Below, piece by piece: positions 44,884-52,550 of a DNA stretch of 64,000 nt. The notes beneath the pieces were generated by a model. That model was not told the DNA's origin. It was given only the letters and a program-made list of their open reading frames with translations, and searched no databases. The stretch is taken from positions 5,609-69,608 of the forward strand of contig CAVYWA010000026.1 in NCBI GenBank assembly GCA_963772165.1, written 5' to 3'. A program made the position numbers and the translations under genes. This DNA is from JAGVPT01 sp963772165 (GTDB lineage Bacteria > Bacteroidota > Ignavibacteria > UBA10030 > UBA8401). Position 1 is the stretch's first letter. Every line of letters begins with the position of its first letter.

Positions 44884-46935
44884 CTACTTCCACTGCACAA
44901 CTCCCACTTTTACAAGGTCTTCTATATAACGAGCGATGAATTTGGTCCCGACCGGCGCGTACTCTGCACTTAAAGCATTCCGAATCTCCGAGACGGTCCT
45001 TTTTCCATCGATGAAATTTACAAGCTCGAACCGCTCATCTCCACCAAGCGTAAACTCCGGAGAACTATAATAGAGCGAGTCCTTCCCTTTCAATTTGCTT
45101 GCCGGAAGACCGAAATCAAGGGGACCTCTCGTTAAGCGGACGGGAATACGGTTGTCGAGATTTGCTACGCTTGCAAGCGTATTCTCCTTCGCGCCCCGCT
45201 GGAGAGCTGCCGCTTTAAGCTCTTTTGCGAGGTCATCCTTTTGCCGTTGAATTCCTTCGACCGCCGAAGAAACTTCGCTTGCGACATTTTTGCTCGCATT
45301 GAATGTCAACACCGATTGAAGCGTCTCGATTTCCCATCCCATCCGATGTTCCAAGACATTGACTGCTTCAGCCCATGCTACGGAAAGGTCTTTCGCAGCG
45401 GCCAGTGCGATCATCTGCCGGGCCCGTCTGCCGTCGTCGGCCAGACGCTTGGCGGAGTTTGCGGCCGTTAGATAGACGAGGTCGATTGCCTGATCCTCGG
45501 TGAGGCTTGCCAGATACAGCATCGCCCCCGTGGAAATAATCTCGCTCCGCTCTAATTCAACGGGGTCGACTTTGTCCGGTGTATCTTCGGAGGTGTGGTG
45601 TGTATAATCGGAGTGGCTGAACATGACGCCCGGAATTTTTCTGTCGATAAACATCATATGGTCGCTCCCTCCGGCGTACGGCGTAATGCGGTAATTGAAT
45701 TGCGACAAGCTCCCGCGCGGAGTCCTGATGTCCATACCGTCCACCATGTGCGCCATGTTCTCAACGACGTCGTTGAGTGCAGAAGGATTCGAATCGGGCG
45801 TTCTCGTAATTCCCATTTCCGAATGAAGGAGGTCGAGGTTTTCACCGACCATATCCATGTTAATATTAGCAAGAAATTTTCCGCCGAGTGCCGGTCCAAC
45901 AAGCTCAGGGTGTGCGTCGATGTACGGCATCGTTCCGTTCCATTCCGGCACCCACAGAAACCGGAACGAACGTTTCGGCCGAGGCAATCGTCCGTTTGCG
46001 GTCAGTTCTTTCAATGTGCGGGCGATATCAAGAATTGCACCCGATCCGCTTGCATTATCGTTGGCGCATTCTTTCGGATGGTCGAGATGCGCGCTGAAGA
46101 CAAGTTCTTCGTCGGGACGTTCCGTGCCGCGGATGTGTGCGACAACAACATCCATGAAATACGGCTCAAGCCCGATTCCTTTCACCTGCCCATGCACCAC
46201 CACTTTCTTTCCGGAAAGAAGCAGGTCGCGGAGCTTCGTTCCTTGCCTGTTTGTAAGGTTGAAACCGAATGTTACGCGGCTCAATTCATCCGTCCGCGGC
46301 CACATACCGGTGTATTGAAGCATATCGGGATGTTCCTTCGCCCGGTCATCGTCGAGAAAACAGACGACGGCTTTCGCGCCGTACTTGAGAACCGCGAGAC
46401 GATGGACGGCGCCGCCGTACCCCGTCGCGAGAGCAATCTTCCCTTTCACATTTTTTCCAGCGTAATCTTCATCCTTTTCTCCGCTGCCGACCCACACGAG
46501 CTCGGCACTAACATCGCCGGGATTAGAATACGTCATCACGCTCATGGCGATTTCCGGATAGCCGACAATCCGTTCGTCGTAAGGCTCGACCATGCGCAGC
46601 TCTGCCCAGGAAATATCCCAGCCCGAAGGCGATTGCCACGTTTGGTAAGAAACCTTTCCATCCGATTTAAAAGTCTCAATGTAGGCATCCTTCTCGGAAA
46701 ATCCATAACTGTGAAGCTTTCCGAGAACATAGTTGGCAGCCTCTCTGTACTGCCGCGAACCTTGAATGCGGTGATATCGCGTGATCTGATACACATGTTC
46801 CTTCGCGAGTTCACCGCTGAGGGATTCGTGCAAAAGATCTCGTGTTTTATTGTCGAGGAGGATTGATTGCTCCTGGCTAATGAGGGGCAAGAAGATGAAG
46901 GCGGCAGCGGCACTAAGTGCAAAGATCGTCCTCAT
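44884..46935 (-). CDS. M28-family zinc metallopeptidase with PA domain and C-terminal winged-helix-like tail
   Basis: 683 residues, exported (MRTIFALSAAAAFIFLPLIS). A PA-like lid domain spans about 130-250. The M28 domain contains the metal ligands: His in VFSAHLDHP, bridging Asp in ANDNASGSG, catalytic Glu in LWVPEWNGTMPY, Asp in NINMDMVGEN and His in YTHHTSEDTPDKV. Two co-catalytic zincs and an aminopeptidase-like activity are expected for this family. The final 45 residues (FELVNFIDGKRTVSEIRNAL ... RYIEDLVKVGVVQW) resemble the small winged-helix tail seen in some M28-like and PqqD-like proteins, separated by a long helical region. It is followed on the minus strand by the duplicated-domain protein 150 bp downstream. 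Confidence 0.92.
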   Translation of the reverse strand: MRTIFALSAAAAFIFLPLISQEQSILLDNKTRDLLHESLSGELAKEHVYQITRYHRIQGSRQYREAANYVLGKLHSYGFSEKDAYIETFKSDGKVSYQTWQSPSGWDISWAELRMVEPYDERIVGYPEIAMSVMTYSNPGDVSAELVWVGSGEKDEDYAGKNVKGKIALATGYGGAVHRLAVLKYGAKAVVCFLDDDRAKEHPDMLQYTGMWPRTDELSRVTFGFNLTNRQGTKLRDLLLSGKKVVVHGQVKGIGLEPYFMDVVVAHIRGTERPDEELVFSAHLDHPKECANDNASGSGAILDIARTLKELTANGRLPRPKRSFRFLWVPEWNGTMPYIDAHPELVGPALGGKFLANINMDMVGENLDLLHSEMGITRTPDSNPSALNDVVENMAHMVDGMDIRTPRGSLSQFNYRITPYAGGSDHMMFIDRKIPGVMFSHSDYTHHTSEDTPDKVDPVELERSEIISTGAMLYLASLTEDQAIDLVYLTAANSAKRLADDGRRARQMIALAAAKDLSVAWAEAVNVLEHRMGWEIETLQSVLTFNASKNVASEVSSAVEGIQRQKDDLAKELKAAALQRGAKENTLASVANLDNRIPVRLTRGPLDFGLPASKLKGKDSLYYSSPEFTLGGDERFELVNFIDGKRTVSEIRNALSAEYAPVGTKFIARYIEDLVKVGVVQWK

Positions 46936-46956
46936 GAAATTTCCTTTCAGATGAGA

Positions 46957-47454
46957 TTACAAATTTCCTTTTTGAAGGCGTTTGAGCAGTTGAATCTGTC
47001 CGGCGTGGTACACATCGTGTGAGGCGACACCGGAAATGGTTTGCAGATTTGTCCACTTGCTGCCGTTCGGATTTTTTTTGAGGTCAAAAAATGTCAACCC
47101 GGCAATTGCATCCCGCATCGATCGGTGGGTTTCTTCGAGAAGTGCAATGTCTGCACGCCATGCTTTTTCGGTTGCAACCATCGGGCGATTGAAACAGTTT
47201 CTCCCTTTGAACGGAAATGAGCCTTTCTTTTCATCCAATAGCCTTCGCCGCACGATGTATTTCCAGTAAGCACAGTGAACGACGATTTCCCAAATATTGT
47301 GGCGAGCGGGAGCGGGCCTCCATCGGGCTTGTTCAATCGTCAAGCCTCTGATGGAGCCGCGAAGGTTCGCTCCATGCCAGGCTTTCTTCTCATACGACTC
47401 ATCGATCATCTGAAGAAGGATCAGTATCGATTCCGAAGTGGTGTTGTGTTTCAT
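46957..47454 (-). CDS. DinB-like four-helix-bundle protein
   Basis: 165 residues. The DinB/YfiT-like pattern is present with three His ligands for a metal: WEIVVHCAYWKYIVRRRL in helix 2 and SGVASHDVYHAGQIQLLKRL in helix 4. Members are metal-binding bundles; some are thiol transferases using bacillithiol or mycothiol. The start lies immediately after the stop of the Atl-like gene (TAACAATG spacing), so the two genes are translationally linked. A second DinB protein is at 60035-60529. Confidence 0.9.
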   Translation of the reverse strand: MKHNTTSESILILLQMIDESYEKKAWHGANLRGSIRGLTIEQARWRPAPARHNIWEIVVHCAYWKYIVRRRLLDEKKGSFPFKGRNCFNRPMVATEKAWRADIALLEETHRSMRDAIAGLTFFDLKKNPNGSKWTNLQTISGVASHDVYHAGQIQLLKRLQKGNL

Positions 47455-47456
47455 TG

Positions 47457-47786
47457 TTACATCCTCTCAAGCCATCGCATGACGCCAAATTTATCCATGT
47501 CGACTTTTCCCTTCTCAAAAATCACTCCTTCTCTTTCCAACAGGAGTTTTTGTTTTCTGTATCTGGCGGTTTGAGGAGGAAAAGAAATTTTTCCTTGCGC
47601 GTTGATGACCCGCTGCCAGGGAATGCCCGAGTTGCGCGGAAGGTTGTGGAGCGCATATCCTACAAGGCGCTGTTGTCCGGGAAGCCCGGCCAACATGGCG
47701 ACGTCGGCGTACGATGCAACTTTGCCTTTGGGAATCTGTTTCACCGTTTCCCAGATTCGCTGATACTTGCCTGGTTCTTTCGGCAT
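47457..47786 (-). CDS. Alkyltransferase-like (Atl) DNA-binding protein
   Basis: 109 residues, the C-terminal domain of O6-alkylguanine-DNA alkyltransferases alone. The helix-turn-helix YADVAMLAGLPGQQRLVGYAL and the arginine finger are present, but the active-site PCHR is IPWQRVI, with Trp in place of the alkyl-accepting Cys. Known Atl proteins bind alkylated guanine without repairing it and recruit nucleotide excision repair. The open frame extends to 47945, but the first 53 codons are translated family C repeats; ATG 47786 (MPKEPGKYQRIWETVKQIP) fits the family. Confidence 0.92.
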   Translation of the reverse strand: MPKEPGKYQRIWETVKQIPKGKVASYADVAMLAGLPGQQRLVGYALHNLPRNSGIPWQRVINAQGKISFPPQTARYRKQKLLLEREGVIFEKGKVDMDKFGVMRWLERM

Positions 47787-47807
47787 TGACAGTGTTAGCT
47801 CACTCGC

Positions 47808-47945
47808 AAAGACGCGGAGAAGTATTGATAAATTACTATTCGAGAAGTCTGAATAATCCCGGAATAGCATCTCGCGCAAAGGCGCAGAGGCGCAAAAATT
47901 TTGTTCTAGAACCAATTTGCGGCTTTGCATTTTTGCGTGAGACAT
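47808..47945. repeat. Two family C repeats in tandem
   Basis: CTCGCAAAGACGCGGAGAAG (from 47810) and TCGCGCAAAGGCGCAGAGGC (from 47872), followed by the facing TTGCGGCTTTGCATTTTTGC (from 47919). Only the second copy forms a clear inverted pair. They separate the Atl and FKBP genes. Confidence 0.65.
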
Positions 47946-48004
47946 TTTTTAGATGTCTCTCTTCATAACTTTTTCTTCACCGCGTCCCGGCGCTCGAACC
48001 CGTT

Positions 48005-48700
48005 TTATTTAATTCCCAGCAGTTCTATTTCAAATACCAGTACGGCATTCGGCGTGATTTGCCCACCGGCTCCCTGCTCGCCGTACGCAATATCGGATGG
48101 GACGACAATCTGCCATTTGGACCCGACCGGCATCAACTGCAGCGCTTCGGACAATCCTTTAATAATACCGCTGACCGGAAACACAGCGGGCTCGCCTCTT
48201 TTGTAGGAGTTGTCGAACTCCGTTCCATCGATCAGCGTACCGCGATAGTTCAAAGTGACCTTGTCGTTCGCAGTCGGCTTTCTTCCGTTCCCCATCGTCA
48301 ACACTTTATACTGCAACCCGCTCGGCAGCGTTACAACACCGTCTTTCTTCTTGTTTTCAGCGAGGAACGCTTCTCCGTCTTTCTTATTTTTCTCGCTGGC
48401 TGCTTTCATTCTTTCCGCGTGTGTTGCCATCATCTGCGTTTGAAATGCCATCATGACAGACCGCGCCTGGACATCCGTCAACATCGGTTTGCCGTCGCCC
48501 GTCATATCCTTGAGCGCTTGAGCGAGTGCGTCAGGGTTGACGTCGATCATCTGCCCCTTTAAATTTCGCCCGATATCCATGCCGATGCTGTAGCTGACGC
48601 TATCCTGCAATGTTTTCAATTCCGTTTTATGCTGCGTGCTCTGGCATGCCGACAAAATGACGCTGAGCCCAAGCGCTCCGAGTAATTTGGTATAATTCAT
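48005..48700 (-). CDS. FKBP-type peptidyl-prolyl isomerase lipoprotein (Mip/FkpA-like)
   Basis: 231 residues. The lipobox ILSAC (residues 15-19) marks an envelope lipoprotein. An N-terminal dimerisation helix domain follows (TLQDSVSYSIGMDIGRNLKGQ ... MMATHAERMKAASEKNKKDGEAFLAENKKK), then the FKBP domain (VVTLPSGLQYKVLTMGNG, DKVTLNYRGTLIDGTEFDNSY, IIKGLSEALQLMPVGSKWQIVVP, YGEQGAG, VLVFEIELL). It assists folding of periplasmic or outer-membrane proteins. AAAGGA precedes ATG 48700. Confidence 0.96.
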   Translation of the reverse strand: MNYTKLLGALGLSVILSACQSTQHKTELKTLQDSVSYSIGMDIGRNLKGQMIDVNPDALAQALKDMTGDGKPMLTDVQARSVMMAFQTQMMATHAERMKAASEKNKKDGEAFLAENKKKDGVVTLPSGLQYKVLTMGNGRKPTANDKVTLNYRGTLIDGTEFDNSYKRGEPAVFPVSGIIKGLSEALQLMPVGSKWQIVVPSDIAYGEQGAGGQITPNAVLVFEIELLGIK

Positions 48701-49036
48701 GCAAAGATTCCTTTGTAAATGTTTTTGTGGAAACGAAAGCAGTGCTTTCTTTGGTTTTGAATAATATTCATAATACGATTTTTGCCGGGCTTATTCAATT
48801 AAAGGTGTACGGAGGATTTGAATTTCATTGCGAGCGGAGCGAAGTGGCGCTTTACGCCGCCACGTACAACGTGGCAACCTCGAACGTCAATGGAGGGTGC
48901 CTCGGCAAAAACCACCCCGCAATAACTTCTTTTTCAAAAAAAGGGCAAGTTGTTACACTACTGCCGCGAAGGACGAGTTGCTTTCTAAAAAAATTCGCTG
49001 TTGTACTGAGGAGGATCCAGGTTTCTTTTCGATTAC
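48701..49036. other. Gene-free region with dispersed-repeat-like palindromes
   Basis: ATTGCGAGCGGAGCGAAGTG (48829-48848) is similar to a widespread ATTGCGAGCG-AGCGAAG repeat, and GCCACGTACAACGTGGC (48859-48875) is a 7-bp perfect stem. Plus-strand open frames here have no family features and are rejected. Confidence 0.5.
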
Positions 49037-50194
49037 TTATTCAAACTTCAATCTCATGTCTATAATCTCCGGCCTGTTGCCTGTCCGGATCGGCGGACCC
49101 CATGTTCCGACCCCGCATGAAACGTAGTAGTGAGTATTTCCCTTTTTCTTATAGCCCCAGCTCAGTTCGTAGACTTTTTTCGTGATGAAATTGAACGGCC
49201 ATAATTGCCCGTGATGCGTATGGCCTGAGAGCTGCAAATCTACCCCATTCATCTCTGCCTCTTCGAGGCGGAAAGGCTGATGATCCATCAGGATGATGGG
49301 GTAACTTTTGTCCACTCCCGCCATCAATTCCGGAAGCGGCTTCCGCGTCTTTCCGGTGAACCCGCGAATGCTGATGTCTTCCCTTCCCACAACGTACAGG
49401 CCGTCGTCGATCTTCACCCAAGCATCCCGCAGCATCGTGATGCCGTGTTCAACAAGGTAGCGGCATGCCGGTTCAACCCCGCCAATGTATTCGTGATTGC
49501 CCGTGATGGCAATGACCCCGTATTTCGCTTGTATTTTCCGCAATGTTTCACCGAGGTTATTTCTGATCACGGGACCGATGTCTTCATCCACAACGTCGCC
49601 GGGAAGCAAAACAAGATCGGGAGCGAGGGCGTTGATGCGTTCGACAATTTTTTCCAGCTTTGATTTGCACACGATGGTGCCGAGATGGATATCGGAAGCA
49701 ACAGCGATATTCAGTGTTTTCATCGTGCGACCGTTTTTGGGGATTGTCAACGCAAGCGTCTTGATGCGCGGCGTGCGGGCATTAATATATCCCCCAAGCA
49801 CAATTACCAAGACTACGGCGATGACGGCAAACGACGTGAGTTCCTTTGTTCGCTCTGGATTGACGGTGATGAACGGCGGAAAAAAAGGAACGATGAAATT
49901 CAAAAGCCGGATAATGTCGATCGCAAATGCGAACAATAAGAAATAGACCATCGCTGCAAGCCAGAATGATCCGAGCAAAACGAGTGCGCTGCTCAGCCAA
50001 GAAAGCTGGACACGTTCCAGCATCCTCCCGGCAATGAATGAAATGGACAAAAGAAGAAATGCGGCAACGTAAACCGTTCTCCATGTCGATTGAAATCCGC
50101 CTGCCTCCCATTCCCTGATGAAAATGTAGTAATTGATGAGCGCGTAGACCGATAGCGCGACTGAAAAGAAAATTGCGAAATTGATTTTTTTCAT
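49037..50194 (-). CDS. Membrane-anchored metallophosphoesterase (YkuE/YaeI-like)
   Basis: 385 residues. Four N-terminal helices (to about 150) are followed by a calcineurin-like domain with all metal motifs: DIHLG (in NIAVASDIHLGTIV), GDVVDED, GNHEYIGG, and LSGHTHHGQLWPF near the end. YkuE/YaeI relatives hydrolyse phosphodiester or UDP-2,3-diacylglucosamine-like lipid substrates at the membrane. The extra N-terminal helices are longer than in YkuE. The specific substrate is not evident. Confidence 0.93.
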   Translation of the reverse strand: MKKINFAIFFSVALSVYALINYYIFIREWEAGGFQSTWRTVYVAAFLLLSISFIAGRMLERVQLSWLSSALVLLGSFWLAAMVYFLLFAFAIDIIRLLNFIVPFFPPFITVNPERTKELTSFAVIAVVLVIVLGGYINARTPRIKTLALTIPKNGRTMKTLNIAVASDIHLGTIVCKSKLEKIVERINALAPDLVLLPGDVVDEDIGPVIRNNLGETLRKIQAKYGVIAITGNHEYIGGVEPACRYLVEHGITMLRDAWVKIDDGLYVVGREDISIRGFTGKTRKPLPELMAGVDKSYPIILMDHQPFRLEEAEMNGVDLQLSGHTHHGQLWPFNFITKKVYELSWGYKKKGNTHYYVSCGVGTWGPPIRTGNRPEIIDMRLKFE

Positions 50195-50236
50195 GAAAGG
50201 CGGGATGATAACGGATGAATAATCACGGTGAGAACC

Positions 50237-51484
50237 TCACAAGCGAATGAAGATGAACGGCACATGAAGCAGCGCCCATACGGAGTATGTTATCGCCGTC
50301 TCTTTCCTGTTCGTCGGCGATAGCACGGCAAAGTAGGCTCCCCGTGCAATCGTGTTGCTTAACATTGCGATGATGATGGCTGGGACCGCTATTTTCGATA
50401 AAGCATCCGACCCGCGGATGAGCGAAAGGATGAACGGGACGATGTCGGTTACGCCGACGATCGTCGAAAGTCCGAGGATGCCCGTATCTCCGAAGCTTGT
50501 TTGGACGATACCGGTAACGACAGAAAGAATTACGAACAGCGCTGCGAACGCCATTGCCGGACGAACTTCAAAGGGGTTCTGCAGTGTCGGAACCAGATCA
50601 TTGTTGCCCGTCGAACTCCGCCACAGAATTCGAACTGAAAGAGCAACACCGATGAAAAAAAGAAGCACCAACCGCCAAGCCAACACGGGAATAAAGCTGG
50701 CATTGATAAACCAGACCAAAACCAGAATCCGTAGGTTCATGACGCTCCCCGCAAGAACCGATGCTTGAAGCGCCTCCGTTGCTCGTTTGGGATCTTTTTG
50801 CGCGATTCTTCCCACCGCCATCGTCAATGCAGTGCTTGAGATGACACCACCCAAGCGCTCCCGAGAGCCACATTCCGATCCTCTGTCCAAATTTTTTAGA
50901 AAGGAAATAGCCGACAAATCCGATGGAAGATACGAGGATGACAATTTGCCAAATGCTTGTCGGGTTGAGCTTAAACGGTGTGTATTCCTGGTTCGGCAGG
51001 ACCGGAAGAATGATGACGGTGACAAGAAGGAACTTTATCGTAGCGAGAAATTCAACCTTGTTAAGCCGCTCAACATACGATTCGAGCGCAGACTTTTTCG
51101 GAAAGGAGAATGGTATTGACGACGCCGAGCGCCATGGCGATCCAAACATCGACGAGGAGCGCGAGTGCGCCCGTCACGAACGTGAGTAGCGCGGAGAATT
51201 CACTCGTCGATCCAATAACGCTCGACTTTAATTTTTGCGATATACGCAATCGATGTCAGTGCGGCAACGGACAGCAAGCCGACCGGGAGCATAAAAACTG
51301 CGCCGATCTTGTAGAACCATGCGCAGCCGAACCCGAGCAGGCTGATGATCGGATGCGTGCGCACGCCGCCGAACACCATTTTCTGTTCTTCGATCTTCGT
51401 ACTCTCACGCTCCAGCCCGACAAGAAACCCGAGAGCAAGCGCAACAAGAAAGCGCAGCTCGGGCGTCCATTCAAATGTATTCAT
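50237..51484 (-). CDS. MgtC/SapB-DUF4010 family membrane protein, frame interrupted three times
   Basis: About 415 residues when repaired. The N-terminal MgtC-like part (ELRFLVALALGFLVGLERESTK) stops at 51200; a second stretch in another frame runs SALLTFVTGALALLVDVWIAM; a third (KKSALESYVERLNKVEFLATIKF ... SKKFGQRIGMWLSGALG) and a fourth (SSTALTMAVGRIAQ ... FIFIRL, ending 50237) complete a DUF4010 domain. Removing one base in each of three places (near 51232 in AAAG; one A of AAAAA near 51090; one G of GGG near 50855) gives one open frame. The family has about 12 helices and is linked with Mg homeostasis or transport by homology only. Confidence 0.75.
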
Positions 51485-51536
51485 ACTTCACAAACCAATA
51501 TTGCCTGATAATCATCTGAACCTTATATCTTTTCTC

Positions 51537-52433
51537 TTATTTCTTCTGTCTTACAATATCACCGACCTTGATATCCGTTCCCTCGGTAATTTTGGCTTTG
51601 CTCGCTTTGCCCTTCAACGCATCTTCAATAACCTTGATAGAGCCGACCTTCGTTTCTTCGGATCCAAGCGATGCGCCCGTGTCCGGGTCTTTCAATTCTT
51701 CGCCTTCACGGAAAACATTGAACTCATCTCCAATCGAGACGTTACCTTCAGAGCCGGGTTTCATGAGCAGCGTTCCATCGGTATTGACTTTCAGGACTTT
51801 TCCCGACCAAGGCACCTTCTCCATATTATCGGCGATGAGTTTGGCACATCCGTCGACCGCTTCGCGGCATGCCTTGCCGATATCGGTGTTGTCCCAGTTG
51901 TTGACATCGCTGAAATCGATATCCTCATAACGCACGCTGAGCCCTGTGGTCGATTCACTGCCCTCCTCCTTTTCTGCTGCGATAACTTCGCCCGTTGTCG
52001 TGTTCACGAGACGGATGTCGACAGCCGCGCGTGCCGTTTTCTTTGTGATGCCGCCGCCGAACAACGAGACACCGCCGGACACGGTATTTTCTTTTGTCCC
52101 GAATTCGCTGACACTACCAATGACGAGCAATTCGACGCCAAGAGCTTTGCCGACTTTTGGCGCTGACTCCGGTGTTACGACGCCCGATTGTCCAAGTTTT
52201 TGTTCCTCAAGCACTTTATCAAATTCCGCCCGTTCGATCACGACAAATTTTCCCGACTTCACCAGCGCCGTCGTCAACATATCCGAAACGCCGACGCCAA
52301 CGTGATTGTACCCGCTCCCCGACCGGTCGTCAAAACGTGACACTGCAACACGCTTTTTCAGTTGTGCGCCGGCGTTGTTTGAAAATGCCGCTAAACAAAA
52401 GAAAGCGATCAGACCAAGGACTTTATATTTCAT
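51537..52433 (-). CDS. CsgG/HfaB-like secretion or assembly protein
   Basis: 298 residues with a signal peptide (MKYKVLGLIAFFCLAAFSNNAGAQ). The CsgG-like domain follows: KKRVAVSRFDDRSG, VSDMLTTALVKSGKFVVIERAEFDKVLEEQKL, KALGVELLVIGSVSEFG and ARAAVDIRLVNTTTGEVIAAEKEE. Classical CsgG is a lipoprotein pore for curli; many paralogues without lipobox, as here, have unknown roles at the outer membrane. The last 90 residues (VPWSGKVLKVNTDGTLLMKPG ... KITEGTDIKVGDIVRQK) add an extra beta domain with GxVxxV features. ATG 52433 has a perfect GGAGGTCCT and is chosen over 52514. No curli subunit gene is seen. Confidence 0.88.
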   Translation of the reverse strand: MKYKVLGLIAFFCLAAFSNNAGAQLKKRVAVSRFDDRSGSGYNHVGVGVSDMLTTALVKSGKFVVIERAEFDKVLEEQKLGQSGVVTPESAPKVGKALGVELLVIGSVSEFGTKENTVSGGVSLFGGGITKKTARAAVDIRLVNTTTGEVIAAEKEEGSESTTGLSVRYEDIDFSDVNNWDNTDIGKACREAVDGCAKLIADNMEKVPWSGKVLKVNTDGTLLMKPGSEGNVSIGDEFNVFREGEELKDPDTGASLGSEETKVGSIKVIEDALKGKASKAKITEGTDIKVGDIVRQKK

Positions 52434-52550
52434 AGGACCTCCTGATGGCGTATGAGTAGGATCGTCTTGAAATTTTTGATGCGTGAATATAGAAATTCCT
52501 GAATACAGAATCAAACAATCCGGCCGATAAGGAGCCGGCTCTCGAACAAC

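Noticed and set aside
47786..47945. N-terminal extension of the Atl protein
   Set aside because: The added 53 codons are translated family C repeats; the family starts at MPKEPGKYQRIW.
48727..49127. Overlapping plus-strand open frames between the FKBP and phosphoesterase genes
   Set aside because: No hydrophobic or domain pattern, no ribosome binding site, and the DNA is repeat-like.
51537..52433. Curli secretion locus
   Set aside because: The CsgG-like protein lacks a lipobox and no curlin or CsgE/F gene is adjacent.
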